Assembly: GCA_934045905.1 (NCBI GenBank)
Contig: OW203762.1
Span: forward strand, 45,099,411 to 45,163,410
Length of the DNA stretch: 64,000 nt
From: Leuctra nigra
Lineage: Eukaryota; Arthropoda; Insecta; Plecoptera; Leuctridae
Direction: 5' to 3'
Part shown: in pieces, positions 40,901-47,671 of the stretch
How the letters are laid out: the number at the start of each line of letters is the position of its first letter
Position numbering within the stretch: position 1 is the first letter of the stretch
Notes under the pieces: model-generated
What the model was told of the DNA's origin: nothing
The model's database searches: none
What the model saw: only the letters and a program-made list of their open reading frames with translations
Made by a program: the position numbers and the translations under genes

Positions 40901-43900
40901 TTCGAGTGGAATGCGGTAGACGGCTATTAAACTCCTCCGCGCCAGATTTAGAGGTTTCTGTTATCCCGGCAAGTTATTTGCGTTACGTAATTGAATAAGA
41001 AATAGTTCGACTGGACGGAATCGAATCAGGGAGACGAATTAAACTAATTAATTACTTGGAAATGAAGTTCATTTATTGAAGTTAACAAGGCAAACGCAAT
41101 ACCGGTTCTACTGCCTCGCTGAACAATAATTGCATTTCTCAGCATCAAACGATTAGTTTATAATTAATTGGTCTATTTCTTGTCAACGTGTTCAAAATAA
41201 AACCTGGACGGATTTGTAATATTGTAGTAGTTGAAAATACACTTTGGACTGTAATCAGAAAGCATTCAAACTATAAATACCATACAGCCCGTGAAGAATG
41301 ATTGTTCTCGAAGTTTGAGCCCACGCTATGCCAGAAACATGCCCAGGACAAACGTGTGGGAAGAAAAGCAACTGCTGTACCGATGCAAATAGCCACGACT
41401 AAAAACAGACGATTCCTATGTAATTAGAAGACAAAAGGGCAAGCAACGAACCGATTGAAGTCGATGAAAAACACGCTCATGGCTGGCAAACAATTCCTGC
41501 AACATACCCTGGTCGATGTCAATAGGGCTGCAGCTGGGGTTGCGTCGCCAGGCATGTTGGGGATGGATAACACCGCCAGCAGGCTCCAGATCGCACACCA
41601 AGACAGTTTCCGATGCGCTTTACCGCACCGATTGCTCTCACAGCAAGCAAACAACGAAAATAAACTAACGCAGGCAAGAAAACAAACACGGAAGGAAAAA
41701 AATAAAAAACACCGCTGGAATAAAAATATAAATACCAAGTAATAAACCATTTTAAACTTGAACGTATACAACACGGATGCCATAGCGTCTATTTTTGTCG
41801 GTTTGAATCGAGCAATTTCCTCCAATTCTAATTTACTGTTTTCAATGTCAATGGGTTCCATGGATGAGAATCGAGCCATTGTTCACCCAAGCGGCGCGAG
41901 TAAAATGGCACTAAACGTCACCCAAGGCATTTCAGCAAAGCCAATAGCCACAACAAAATGCCTTTCAGAATTGGAAAAAAAATTGCCTTTTGTGAACCAT
42001 AAATCTGAGGGAAGAATACGCATTCACAGAGTTACATAAAAACCAACATCCAAACTTGATTTACAGAAACGCTGGACCCACAAGAGATTTTTTACCTTCC
42101 TATTTGGAGCTGGGTGTATAACTAACAAACTTGGGTCGGATCGACAAGGGAGTCGTTAGACAAGATATAATTATTCAACACCGAGCTGGGCGAGGGTGAA
42201 ACCGAATCCCTGCACACACGAGAAGAGCGACAGGTGTGCGCTCAAGGTCATTGGTGGGCGGGGACAGAACACTGGTCAAGAAGAGAAACGATCAACAACC
42301 GCTGTGCTTTGATCACTGCATGGCATAATTGAAAACAATTTGCAAAGCCATTACTTCATACGCAGCAGTGATTGTAAAGTGAGTAAATAGGGAAACTAAT
42401 TTGAGTGGGCGATTTTAATGTCTAGCCCTAGCCAGTAGACATTATAATATTGCCATTGCCAAGTTTTGGTAGTAAGGACACAAATTGGGAATTGTTTTCA
42501 AACATAATAATACACATTTGCCACCCGCTTCCATAACAAGTCAGGTCATGTCTAGGTCAGGTCGGGGTGGAATTATAATCTTGGGCCTGAACTTTGATCA
42601 AAATTAAATTAATTCAATCCATTCTTTTTGAGATATATCCCGCGTTTGTGTATATTTGTATTTATTATCGTATTGTGTTGGATGAGAACACTTACAGGCG
42701 TTTACACTTTACACACTCATAATGGGTTACAAACATAAACAGAGATATTTTCATCTTGAAGATATTTTCGAACTGCTTTTAATCGTATGTCAAGTTACGT
42801 CAAGTTACGTTATGACGGGGAGCATCACGATGAACGATCAGCGGTCAAGTGTGCCAGGGATTGTCACTTACCCTGGTGGCCTCGTTGTAGCTGACGATGA
42901 CTGCGGTGTACCACTGCGTCGTCCCCTCGGCTCGGTACACCTCCACGCGGAAGCCGACGAGGACGCTCGGCGTCGTCACCAGGATGCGCTGTCCGTCCTG
43001 CTGCTCGGCCCAGCGTCGCACGGCGTCGCGCAGCTCGTCGCCGCCGCTGACGGGCGTCACGTCGCAGTCCTGCACACAAGACAAGAGGATATGAGACCCA
43101 TGCCGAGAGGGTGGCAATGGCACAAGCAACACAAGACAAGGGGACATCAGGTCCATGCCGAGAGAGTGGCAATGGCACAAACAACACAAGAGAGGGTGGT
43201 AATGGCATAAGCAACACAATACAAGGATGGTAATGGCACAAGCAACACAAGAGAGGGTGGCAATGGCACAAGCAACACAAGACACGGGGGCTTCAGATAG
43301 GGATCTAATGAGGATATAGCAATTCACATACGGACATGAATTGCTCACATTGCCATGTAATGTTATGGACAGTCTGCTTTAGAGGCCTAGTGATCATTTT
43401 GTCAGGCTCAACTAGGAATACATCGTGTCCAAGTCTCGCTATGGAGCGTATTTTATAATAAGTGAAACGTGAATCCGAGACTCGAGCTCGGGACCTACAA
43501 TAAAACTCCCGTTCTCTGAGCCTGTACCAAGAAGTGAATTCTGCCTCGGCGCTTTATGACCATGACTTGCGTACAATCTGCGATCAGCGAAGTGCGAGTG
43601 TAGACGATGTGATCAGATAGTGATGCCAAGTTAGACACTTGCGAGTCTTGTCAACACATTTCCGTCATTTCACACCAACTACTTTGCTGCAATGTTACTC
43701 GTGTGTGTTGTGCGCATCCCTGTACACATTATTCAGAATGACACGCATGTTCTCTTTATTTTGTCAAATTCCCTATAAGTCTTGAGATAATCGACAATAG
43801 AACAAAACAATAACTCGGCCATGTGATCCGAACAGAACAGGTAATTGCAACATGTTTCCACTCCTCCGCTCCAGCGGCAAGATAAATATTGTGCGAGTCA

Positions 43901-45139
43901 CTGGATTTAATTCCATGTTCAATGATTCAGTGGGCTGATTACGAGTTTTATTGCCGAGGTGTTGTGTTCGTGTGGAAAATGACCATAAAACAGCAATGCA
44001 GTAACGACACTTGCTTCTTTTTCATCTTTCTTCATAGAGTTTTGAACTGAGGAAATTGCTCTGGCAAGCAAGGCGAATATAAGTGCTTCTATAAAAGCTG
44101 GCAGAAGTTCTGAATCTGGCCCATCAGTTGGTGTATGCAAGGTTTTATTGACCAAGTTTTTCATAGTCGCTAAAACAGCCAAGTTTTCACAAACTATTTC
44201 ATACTTCGAGCTGTATTATATTCCCTCCGCCTGTCGGAAAAGTGGGTTTCACTTTTCCAACTAAGTTTTTACGTTTTCCTTTCTCGTCGTCAACAACTGG
44301 AAGTGGTACAGAATTTAACGACGCCCCGGGACCGACGGCGGCCATTTGCAACGTCTGGCTCGTTCTAGACTGTGGTTTACTAACTGTGTGTTTTCCTCGA
44401 AAGTACAAAACTACACATAACATTCCCGTTCAATTGAGATAGTTTCCCAAACTTGGAAAAACTAAACCAATAAAAGGAGAGACGTTAAAAAACTACAAAC
44501 GTCAGTGCATACAAAACCTTAGACTTGAAGTGAATGATTTTATTACACGTATATGAAAACGTGAAAAACGAGTTTAACAAATACTGTCGAAACTAGTAGG
44601 ATGTAAAAAAGATGTCCAAAGAAAACTCCGGTTCGTTCGATCCATTAGTTAACATGGCCGTGGGCGTCCGATCTGACGTGCACCTAAACTTGTAGCCACA
44701 TTTCTTCATCACAAGTGTCCGTCCAACGAAATCCACCCCGTCCCTGACCCGATCACACCTCTGAACAATCTCGAGCGCGATGATCAAGCAAGTTCCAGCC
44801 ACCACGATCACGAAGCGCTGGCGGCTGCTCCAGACCTTATCATCGAGCAGCGAGCACTTTGATCATCGGCCCAACAGTTGCTCCAACTAACTCCATTGAA
44901 AGCAACTTGCCGTGCGGCTTGCATCTACCTCGCTCGCTACGTGCTCAATCCAATTTCACTTTAATCAATGTTTGAATCGCGGTAAACTTTAATATCCTCT
45001 CGAATGCGATGCGAAATACCTTCAGGCAGTTTCGTTGTAATTCAAACCAACGTTCAAACTTTCCTCTTCTCCCTGGCAGATCCATGACGAGCACAGTAAC
45101 AATTATTTGCCCAACAAAAGCATCCAATTATGAAGTCCA

Positions 45140-45182
<43 letters not shown>

Positions 45183-47671
45183 GCTGAACGAACATAAAAA
45201 ACAAAGTGCAGACTCAGCTGTGTTTGCATTGGTTTACGTTCACACAGGAGTCTGATTATGTAACTAGAGAGGTGAACAACAAATAAAGGCGGGCGGTGTT
45301 GGATATATCTGCCACTGCTGAGCAAACACTGCCAACTCGAGTCGGTAATGATGCAGGTAAAAAAAGCACCATGAACTCAATTACAGCGATGCATATGCAG
45401 TTTATTTTTCTGTGACCTAGATCAATTTACAGCGACGAAGGCTATAGAACGTCCAGGAGTAATGACATTTTACTCAGCGAGGGAGGTCGCAATTGGTGCG
45501 TAAATGCGACATGGAAGAGTGGTTTAGTCTAATCCTGGGAATGTGAGGTGCGACGCAAGACCCAGGGTCCACTAGAACTTTTAAATTCCCATCTGGGGCC
45601 CCTGTGGGAATGTGAGGTGGGACGCGAGTGTGTGGGAATGTGAGTTGGGAATGTGAGGTGCGACGCGAAGGGGTGGGAATGTGAGTTGGGAATGTGACGT
45701 AGGACGCATGGGGTTGGGAATCACAGCGCGATGTGGGCACGGTGACGTTGGGATCAATGACATGGCCAATGGCGCAGAGAGACGTGACGTCACGGCACTC
45801 TCTAATGTCAAGAGTGTCAAGATATCTCACCTGGTAGGGCTGAAGCGTGGCATAGTCTTTGAACGCGACTTCCCGGTCCAGGAGGAACTCCACGGGATGT
45901 TGGTGTAGCGCCAACTCGGCCTTCTTTACCAGCGCCGTGAACGTCTGCAACAAACAGTAACATGACGTCAGAGAGAAGACAAATCAAATCAGTGTGGACA
46001 TTTGATCTCAAGCTTTAGCTTAGGGGTCAGTAGTGACAAAACTTAGCATTGGCATGGTTTCCCTTATTACATGCAGAAGCCTGTGGCAATCCTAATCTCC
46101 CGTAGGAGCTAACGATTGCCAAAGAATACTCAGTAAAATCCGTATTGCCGTCCAGATTTCCCCTGATGACGCAAACTGTCGTGAAGATTGCATTCATATC
46201 GCACTCCAAAACAGACCTATCACTCAATCAATCGCGTTAATGAGCTCTGTCTCATACACTTGTGTCGACAGCTGCTGACAGATTAGCGGGCAAATCATCG
46301 GGTTCAGGGACGTAAACAGTCCGGGGAAATGACATTCATGAACGATCTTTTAGAACAAACAGATTTCTTGCACGCGATCTCAAAACATTGATGGAATATG
46401 GCTATAAAACGCTTCTCTGCGGTTTCTTGGCCGAATGCCAGTCTACACCAAAACAAGGCTCTAAATAAAGACATAAAATAGTCAAGTGCATGAATGTCTA
46501 CATCAAATTCTCTACTATGTTATTATCGAAGGTCGAAAACAGAGTAATAATTTTTAAATATCGAAGTCGGGCAAGTTTAATGGTCGGTAGATATTTGGGT
46601 TCTTTCCATTGATGACAATATTGACTCTGATAGTGATAAGACCCGAGGTAAACAATGTGATAAATGATACGTGATAAACTGACATATTCAGACCAGATAA
46701 GGAATTACTCAATACTGCACATGACAAAATGAAGTGCCTTTTTGTTTGGTCTGGAGATTGCAGAATGACTGGAATTCAAATAAGCTCTGTGAAGTATTAC
46801 AGCATGATATAAAGGGAGTGGAGGACGTGCTCTACTGAATTGTGACACGACTTATCTGTCTGGACCCGACGTCAAAATTAGACTTCCGACAATTTATGAG
46901 GAGTTATCTTCACAGTATTCATCCTGTAGTTCAGTAGGTCAAAGAGTAATGTTTCAGAGTTGGGAACTGAAATCTTATCCCATTCATTTTCTTTACTAAA
47001 CAACAGAAAAGTTCGGTTCGGGACAAACTTCACAAAATTGGAAACTTCAGGGAGAAAATATTATAATTGTGATTATTTGAAAGGGCTTGTTTTTCAAAGC
47101 CATGCTAAATTTACAGGGTGGATTAGAACGTCATTGCCGTGGCAACAAGAACAACCAACCAATGCCAATCCTAAAATTACACCTAGACCTAAGTAAACAG
47201 ATCTTTTGCCACAGCAATAGTCTTGTGACGTAGTAGTAGTATAAATTTATTGAATCACACAATATAAAGATAAAAAGACTAGTATAGTGAATTCCAAGTG
47301 TTATTGTATTTTTGAACTGTGTGATAAATAATAATAATATAAAAATCGTGACACAAAACAGCATTTTGTCGATTGAAAGACTTCTTTGGCGTACGCCCGT
47401 GACAAGTTCGAAGCCTCGACAATTAGGCAATTTAAACGCCTATTAAAACTGTCACATGGCTAATCAGTAATCACGTCCACGTCCACGGAGGTGCGGTCGG
47501 ACTTACCAGCGCCGGCCAGCGGACTGAGCTGTGTCTGGAGGTGCTGTAGGGGTCGCTCCTGTCGGCCCACACCAGGGACTGCTCCACCAGGAAGTAGCTG
47601 AACAACTTGTCCTTGTAGATGCTGATCCATTCCCGTCGGTGCCATTCCACGTCGTCGTACTCCACGAGCAC
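1..47671 (-). CDS. JMJD1C: KDM3-family histone demethylase, JMJD1C-like (5' part, ten exons, open at both ends)
   Basis: Join on the minus strand: 47671-47507, 45944-45831, 43069-42872, 39533-39449, 38715-38624, 32132-32003, 6981-5814, 3992-3779, 2595-2431, 1959-1. Every junction is GT-AG and phase-consistent, giving 1,430 codons. KDM3 proteins are nuclear JmjC, Fe(II)/2-oxoglutarate-dependent enzymes linked to H3K9 demethylation; JMJD1C is a large, less active member with scaffold roles. Order of conserved blocks from the N side: EYDDVEWHRREW, FLVEQSLVWA, WPAL-TFTALV, VEFLLDRE, VYRAEGTTQWYTAVI, MRGENVGITPRRSRSS, VRVWRDPSLLLG, PLDLG and LKKAWLQRHSGED. The last favours JMJD1C over KDM3A/B. Zinc finger and JmjC domain are not in the window. 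The start codon was not found: exon 47671 begins in phase 0 and lacks the usual GKRFL...WRAG.IRA N-terminus. Exon structure is my reading of the sequence; no transcript data were available. Confidence 0.9.
1960..2430 (-). other. Intron between exons I and J (471 bp)
   Basis: AT-rich, with GTGAGT donor and CCACAG acceptor. A pyrimidine tract precedes the acceptor. It carries several near-repeats of taatac and ataat but no open frame or recognisable element. Confidence 0.8.
2431..2595 (-). CDS. JMJD1C: JMJD1C-like exon I
   Basis: 165 nt, 55 codons, phase 0 at both ends. The acceptor is TTTCATCTTGCAG and the donor GGG|GTGAGT. It reads QQQRMSWNVINTVSLP, then TREEERKRVDLDVMHHQRD and RLRQEARERAYFAPG. 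The charged helical character continues from exon H. A second AG three bases further in (2594-2593) makes a NAGNAG-type acceptor, CAGCAG, which could add or drop one Gln. Confidence 0.9.
2596..3778 (-). other. Intron between exons H and I (1,183 bp)
   Basis: AT-rich intron with GTCAGT donor and CTTGCAG acceptor. Apart from the candidate microexon at 3225-3245 it contains nothing recognised. The plus-strand frame at 2901-3107 is not supported by composition or splice context. Confidence 0.75.
3225..3245 (-). CDS. JMJD1C: Candidate 21-nt microexon (KEAQRIL)
   Basis: Between exons H and I the minus strand carries AAG GAA GCT CAG CGC ATT CTC followed by a strong donor, GTGAGT. Reading from an acceptor GAAG at 3247-3246 gives 21 nt in phase 0, coding KEAQRIL. 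Inserted, the protein would read LAHQK-KEAQRIL-QQQRMSW, resembling the KEEHRRIL helix of JMJD1C at the corresponding place. Against it, the upstream sequence is a poor polypyrimidine tract, and the alternative acceptors CCTAG at 3257-3256 (31 nt) or AG at 3244-3243 (18 nt) are also possible. The 31-nt version would break the frame. Confidence 0.45.
3779..3992 (-). CDS. JMJD1C: JMJD1C-like exon H (charged coiled-coil-like helix)
   Basis: 214 nt: one base plus 71 codons, ending in phase 0. The acceptor is GGTATTCCAG and the donor AAG|GTCAGT, slightly atypical at +3. The overhang restores the Arg of HERILRERRDQEV. Nearly every residue is Glu, Arg, Lys, Gln or Asp (EMEKQHKEREKQERDKQ, then ERERQDRFERDQERERQEKK), predicting a long single helix or coiled coil. 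It ends HKHFEESLSRLAHQK. Together with exons G and I this makes an extended charged helix in the middle of the protein, similar in type to the ERLNKYKEEHRRIL helix of JMJD1C. Confidence 0.92.
3993..5813 (-). other. Intron between exons G and H (1,821 bp)
   Basis: Mixed composition, with a CpG-richer part around 5200-5600. No exon, transposon terminus or tandem repeat was recognised. Short open frames on both strands at 5089-5718 overlap each other and show no conserved motif. Confidence 0.7.
5814..6981 (-). CDS. JMJD1C: JMJD1C-like exon G (large disordered exon, RDPSLLLG block)
   Basis: 1,168 nt: two bases, 388 codons, two bases. The acceptor is GTTGTTTTAG and the donor CTGCG|GTAAGT. It opens with clusters of basic residues that could serve as nuclear localisation signals (RPKRKCD, KRNKKRSARVVKKK, RRRKRKEP). 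An acidic Ser/Glu/Val stretch with QDDDDVPL follows, then a Ser-rich block with SDSGVSSLRSGS and ERSGSRSSALSS. Near 6225-6117 is VRVWRDPSLLLGTEPN..HIHSVQHQSLLMSH, the counterpart of the YRDPALIGSE segment of JMJD1C. A Pro/His-rich stretch follows, then EELLERERAYAQDRDRHERIL, which starts a charged helical region continued in the next exon. Confidence 0.93.
14853..14885. repeat. Perfect 15-bp inverted repeat with 3-base loop
   Basis: The arm 14853-14867 (gaggaattagtggtg) is the exact reverse complement of 14871-14885, separated by ccc. As RNA on either strand it would form a 15-bp hairpin with a 3-nt loop. No flanking duplication or poly-T was seen to mark it as a transposon end or terminator. 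Confidence 0.85.
15244..15268. repeat. G-rich homopolymeric tract
   Basis: A run of G interrupted by two or three A residues, on the plus strand. One of about a dozen long G or C runs in the window; potential G-quadruplex. Confidence 0.9.
16790..16812. repeat. C23 homopolymer
   Basis: Uninterrupted run of 23 C on the plus strand (G on the transcribed KDM3 strand), in the 25-kb intron. Confidence 0.95.
18713..18988. repeat. Minisatellite, ~37/42-bp unit, seven copies
   Basis: The core cattctaatgcacgcaca begins at 18721, 18758, 18800, 18842, 18879, 18916 and 18953, so units are 37 or 42 bp long. Spacers read aatcaggacgcctcg plus a variable tgcgccgcg or tcgtg. The mix of 37- and 42-bp units suggests loss or gain of the 5-bp cgccg-like segment. 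The open frame across it on the minus strand (repeating ALECAAQRGVLIVR) reflects the repeat. Confidence 0.95.
19692..19796 (+). promoter_or_regulatory. Possible plus-strand first exon: TCAGT initiator, ATG, splice donor
   Basis: On the plus strand, opposite to KDM3, TCAGTT at about 19693 matches the arthropod initiator. An ATG at 19729 opens MVFFRSPSMAASSRRVTALL and runs into a strong donor, GCA|GTAAGTAT, at 19790/19791. A second in-frame ATGGCCGCC lies inside. No downstream exon was identified and the peptide was not recognised. This is only a candidate for a nested gene. Confidence 0.2.
19799..20013. repeat. Minisatellite, 41-47-bp unit, five copies
   Basis: Copies of catcacaccggcgacgtcc begin at 19802, 19849, 19895, 19942 and 19983; in the last copy the core reads cacaccgacgacg. 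Units differ by small indels in the linker ctctccgtcacgacgcctcc. It begins just after the candidate splice donor at 19791. Confidence 0.95.
22496..22503 (+). promoter_or_regulatory. TATA-box-like TATAAATA
   Basis: TATAAATA lies in a locally GC-balanced setting, followed by acaacaaca and gccgacaac about 25-35 bp downstream. No clear initiator or open frame follows, so this is weak evidence for a promoter. Confidence 0.12.
24257..24371 (+). promoter_or_regulatory. YY1-like site at an ATG followed by an in-frame splice donor
   Basis: CAAGATGGCGGAC (24257-24269) matches the YY1 consensus that often spans initiator codons. The ATG at 24261 opens 35 codons, beginning MADRSCCAVASCRQRDKQ and ending ELPLECRQ, then CAG|GTGAGG at 24365/24366 in phase 0. 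It could be the first exon of a plus-strand nested gene. No partner exon was seen and the peptide is not recognised. Confidence 0.2.
24948..24962. repeat. C15 homopolymer
   Basis: Run of 15 C on the plus strand, followed by cacccaccc. Confidence 0.95.
27115..27256 (-). other. Exon-like segment on the minus strand, unassigned
   Basis: An acceptor (TTTCTCATATCAG) and a very good donor (TTCGAG|GTGAGTA) bracket 142 nt. One frame is open throughout and ends VCSAPKGANWDSKDKVLD, then RVPVFE. The phase does not fit between exons F and G (F leaves one base, G expects that, and 142 is not a multiple of 3). So it cannot be a simple KDM3 cassette exon. It may be non-coding, part of another gene, or chance. 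Confidence 0.2.
29668..29688. repeat. G-rich homopolymeric tract
   Basis: G6 and G14 runs separated by one A on the plus strand. Confidence 0.9.
32003..32132 (-). CDS. JMJD1C: JMJD1C-like exon F (Ala/Ser-rich linker)
   Basis: 130 nt: 43 codons plus one base, phase 0 start. The acceptor is TTGTCCACAG and the donor AAAG|GTAAGC. It reads TRAGRVIAASSSAAG, then SNRKLRAKLPPPVQN and ends STHNAK. TRAGR aligns with the YTRAQ motif that follows the RSRSS block in JMJD1C. The rest is low complexity. The one-base overhang G joins the AT at the start of the 6981 exon to make an Asp codon, across a 25,021-bp intron. Confidence 0.88.
34341..34570. repeat. Minisatellite, 33-bp unit, about seven copies
   Basis: Units of gcatgggtgcgagcaagaca plus gcgtgtggactct repeat from about 34341; the first unit is shorter at 30 bp. 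Variation is mainly caag versus tgag or cgag. Because 33 is divisible by 3, open frames on both strands repeat 11 residues (for example GLCMGASKTAC). I regard these as repeat artefacts. Confidence 0.95.
35153..35228 (+). promoter_or_regulatory. Possible plus-strand core promoter and short first coding exon
   Basis: TATAAAA at 35153-35159 is followed at about 30 bp by an initiator-like GCAGTG (35185-35190). A well-placed start, gaaacaATGG, has its ATG at 35196. The frame MDPACPLTQ ends at CAG|GTAATA (35222/35223) in phase 0. The spacing is what a TATA promoter would show. No further exon was found, and the arrangement lies opposite to KDM3. Confidence 0.25.
36643..36880 (-). other. Possible alternative first exon of the minus-strand gene
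   Basis: A CpG-rich segment with TCAGT-type motifs (for example tcgagtcagtcg on the minus strand) runs into a consensus donor, GGCAAT|GTAAGTACG, at 36643/36642. If transcribed it would splice to exon F at 32132. It carries no coding sequence similar to KDM3. Evidence is limited to composition and the donor. Confidence 0.2.
37302..37314. repeat. G13 homopolymer
   Basis: Uninterrupted G run on the plus strand, followed by cagaggggcggggg. Confidence 0.95.
37757..37805 (+). ncRNA. tRNA-like B-box relic (possible SINE fragment)
   Basis: The segment contains ggccggggttcgagcccgac, a good match to a pol III B box inside a T-arm-like stem (gggg...cccc-type pairing). The upstream half does not form a full tRNA. 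It is best read as a tRNA pseudogene or a tRNA-derived SINE relic. Confidence 0.3.
38202..38222. repeat. G-rich homopolymeric tract
   Basis: gggg, then t, then a 16-base G run on the plus strand. Confidence 0.9.
38488..38532. repeat. (ATT)n microsatellite
   Basis: About 14 ATT units, interrupted once or twice, about 60 bp from the G22 tract. Confidence 0.95.
38591..38612. repeat. G22 homopolymer next to the exon E donor
   Basis: Uninterrupted 22 G on the plus strand. On the KDM3 strand this is C22, starting 11 bases into the intron after GTGAGTACTCT. Confidence 0.95.
38624..38715 (-). CDS. JMJD1C: JMJD1C-like exon E (GENVGI block)
   Basis: 92 nt: two bases plus 30 codons. The acceptor is TTTGTTGCAG and the donor CTG|GTGAGT. 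After joining to exon D it reads VVQSIMRGENVGITPRRSRSS, closely matching the VVHSLLKGENIGITSRRRSRSS block of JMJD1C. The exon then has a short Gln-rich tail, LTQQQSQL. Arg/Ser-rich residues follow the globular N-terminal part, so this is probably where the long disordered region begins. The intron starts with the donor followed almost at once by a 22-base C run on the coding strand. Confidence 0.93.
38716..39448 (-). other. Intron between exons D and E (733 bp)
   Basis: AT-rich, with GTAAGA donor and TTTGTTGCAG acceptor. Nothing else recognised. Confidence 0.8.
39449..39533 (-). CDS. JMJD1C: JMJD1C-like exon D, downstream of a repeated acceptor
   Basis: 85 nt: 28 codons plus one base. Phase 0 start, one-base overhang at the end; donor GGAG|GTAAGA. 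It reads DLTVTDDTVLEL, EDPCVVQM and RLIGDG, matching the JMJD1C order ..NDQVLE..NVDPSMVQMTFLDD. The start at 39533 is chosen because it is the acceptor nearest the exon body and gives a join of the same length as family members. Eleven further near-copies of the acceptor precede it, each 30 or 31 bp apart, and several of those would keep the frame (see findings). Confidence 0.9.
39531..39872. repeat. 30-bp minisatellite containing repeated splice acceptors (12 near-copies)
   Basis: The plus-strand core ctgcaacacaaacacaatt recurs with starts at 39531, 39561, 39591, 39621, 39651, 39681, 39711, 39741, 39772, 39802, 39833 and 39863. Units are 30 bp, with three of 31 bp or otherwise shifted. On the KDM3 strand each unit reads ...TTGTGTTTGTGTTGCAG followed by GACTTGACT or AAGTTGACT. 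That is the acceptor plus the first bases of exon D. The array ends exactly at the functional-looking acceptor at 39535-39534. Confidence 0.95.
40660..40683. repeat. C24 homopolymer
   Basis: Uninterrupted C run on the plus strand, preceded by tcatctcatct and followed by tccttcccccgcg. Confidence 0.95.
40832..40843. repeat. G12 homopolymer
   Basis: Uninterrupted G run on the plus strand within gcgggtggcggat. Confidence 0.9.
41424..42040. other. Unidentified stretch open on both strands
   Basis: A minus-strand frame of 151 codons (41879-41424), with a hydrophobic segment YYLVFIFLFQRCFLFFSF, overlaps two plus-strand frames (41455-41742, 41758-42039). The second contains SGASKMALNVTQGI. None is a family I recognise. 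Codon use does not decide between strands. It may be an old mobile-element or retrocopy fragment, or chance. Confidence 0.2.
42872..43069 (-). CDS. JMJD1C: JMJD1C-like exon C
   Basis: 198 nt, 66 codons, phase 0 at both ends. The acceptor is TTGTGTGCAG|GAC and the donor AGG|GTAAGT. It begins DCDVTPVSGGDELRDAV, then has RRWAEQQ, FRVEVYRAEGTTQWYTAVI and ends SYNEATR. This aligns with the JMJD1C stretch ...EEVKVWVKEQK...RVRVYRQDSATQWFTGII...TR, the second of the conserved N-terminal modules. GC content and CpG density are higher than in the flanking intron. A ~31-bp minisatellite begins about 25 bp before its acceptor. Confidence 0.93.
43096..43290. repeat. Minisatellite, ~31-bp unit, next to the exon C acceptor
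   Basis: Copies of ggtggcaatggcacaagcaa followed by cacaag recur five times with spacers of different length (gagag, gacaaggggacatcaggtcc, and similar). It starts about 25 bp upstream of the exon C acceptor on the KDM3 strand. It contains the same CTTGTGT pyrimidine/GT-rich string as that acceptor. Confidence 0.9.
43478..43545 (-). ncRNA. tRNA-like relic (possible SINE fragment)
   Basis: On the minus strand, ttggtacaggctcagagaac resembles an A box region. About 35 bases later, gtcccgagctcgagtctcgg resembles a B box. The fold is incomplete, so this is a degenerate tRNA-derived element at most. Confidence 0.25.
43919..44345 (-). pseudogene. Unidentified coding-like fragment with a frameshift
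   Basis: A minus-strand frame starts at an ATG at 44345 (MAAVGPGASLNSVPLPVV), continues KGKRKNLVGKVKPTFPTGG and stops at 44199. A second, overlapping frame opens there in another phase with KYEIVCENLAVLATM, then TPTDGPDSELLPAFIEALIF, and stops at 43919. Both look more protein-like than neighbouring frames, and they abut without a gap, as expected of one broken gene. I do not recognise the family. Processed pseudogene, mobile-element fragment and chance all remain possible. Confidence 0.3.
45142..45179. repeat. (GA)n microsatellite
   Basis: About 19 uninterrupted GA units on the plus strand; also a potential GAGA-factor target. Confidence 0.95.
45600..45720. repeat. Short minisatellite downstream of the exon B donor
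   Basis: Alternating gggaatgtgaggtgcgacgc and gggaatgtgagttgg units, about five copies in 120 bp, with small differences. Composition is GC-rich and sits in the intron 110 bp past the exon B donor. Confidence 0.9.
45831..45944 (-). CDS. JMJD1C: JMJD1C-like exon B
   Basis: 114 nt, 38 codons, phase 0 at both ends. The acceptor is TTGCAG|ACG and the donor CAG|GTGAGA. It begins TFTALVKKAEL, continues PVEFLLDREVAFKDY and ends TLQPYQ. Joined to exon A this restores WPALTFT.LV, followed by the VE(F/Y)L.D(R/K) segment found at the same spacing in KDM3 proteins. PYQ also matches the JMJD1C junction before the next acidic segment. A minisatellite starts about 110 bp into the following intron. Confidence 0.92.
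45945..47506 (-). other. Intron between exons A and B (1,562 bp)
   Basis: AT-rich, with GTAAGT donor and TTGTTGCAG acceptor. It has an X-box-like site at 47133-47146 (ATTGCCGTGGCAAC). A minus-strand frame at 47131-47430 is not recognised. Confidence 0.75.
47507..47671 (-). CDS. JMJD1C: JMJD1C-like exon A (N-terminal tudor/PWWP-like region)
   Basis: 165 nt, 55 codons, phase 0 at both ends. The acceptor is TTGTCTCCAG and the donor CTG|GTAAGT. It reads VLVEYDDVEWHRREW, then YFLVEQSLVWADRSDP, and ends RWPAL. KDM3 N-termini carry the same order (V.VEFDD.EW..REW, FLVE..L.WA.R.DP, WPAL), in a region described for this family as chromatin-reader-like modules. The exon ends exactly where the WPAL-TFT motif of vertebrate paralogues would be split. 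This is the most 5' exon I can assign; at least one more coding exon must lie upstream to supply the initiator Met. Confidence 0.93.

Larger units (their letters stand above)
39534..42871 (-). other. Intron between exons C and D (3,338 bp)
   Basis: It begins GTAAGT and ends at the repeated acceptor described at 39531-39872. It contains a C24 tract (40.66 kb) and a G12 tract (40.83 kb). Between 41.42 and 42.04 kb are open frames on both strands that I cannot identify. The rest is unremarkable. Confidence 0.75.
43070..45830 (-). other. Intron between exons B and C (2,761 bp)
   Basis: GTGAGA donor. Contents: a (GA)n tract at 45142-45179, a minisatellite near each end (45.6 and 43.1 kb), the frameshifted open-frame pair at 43919-44345, and a tRNA-like relic near 43.5 kb. 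Confidence 0.75.
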
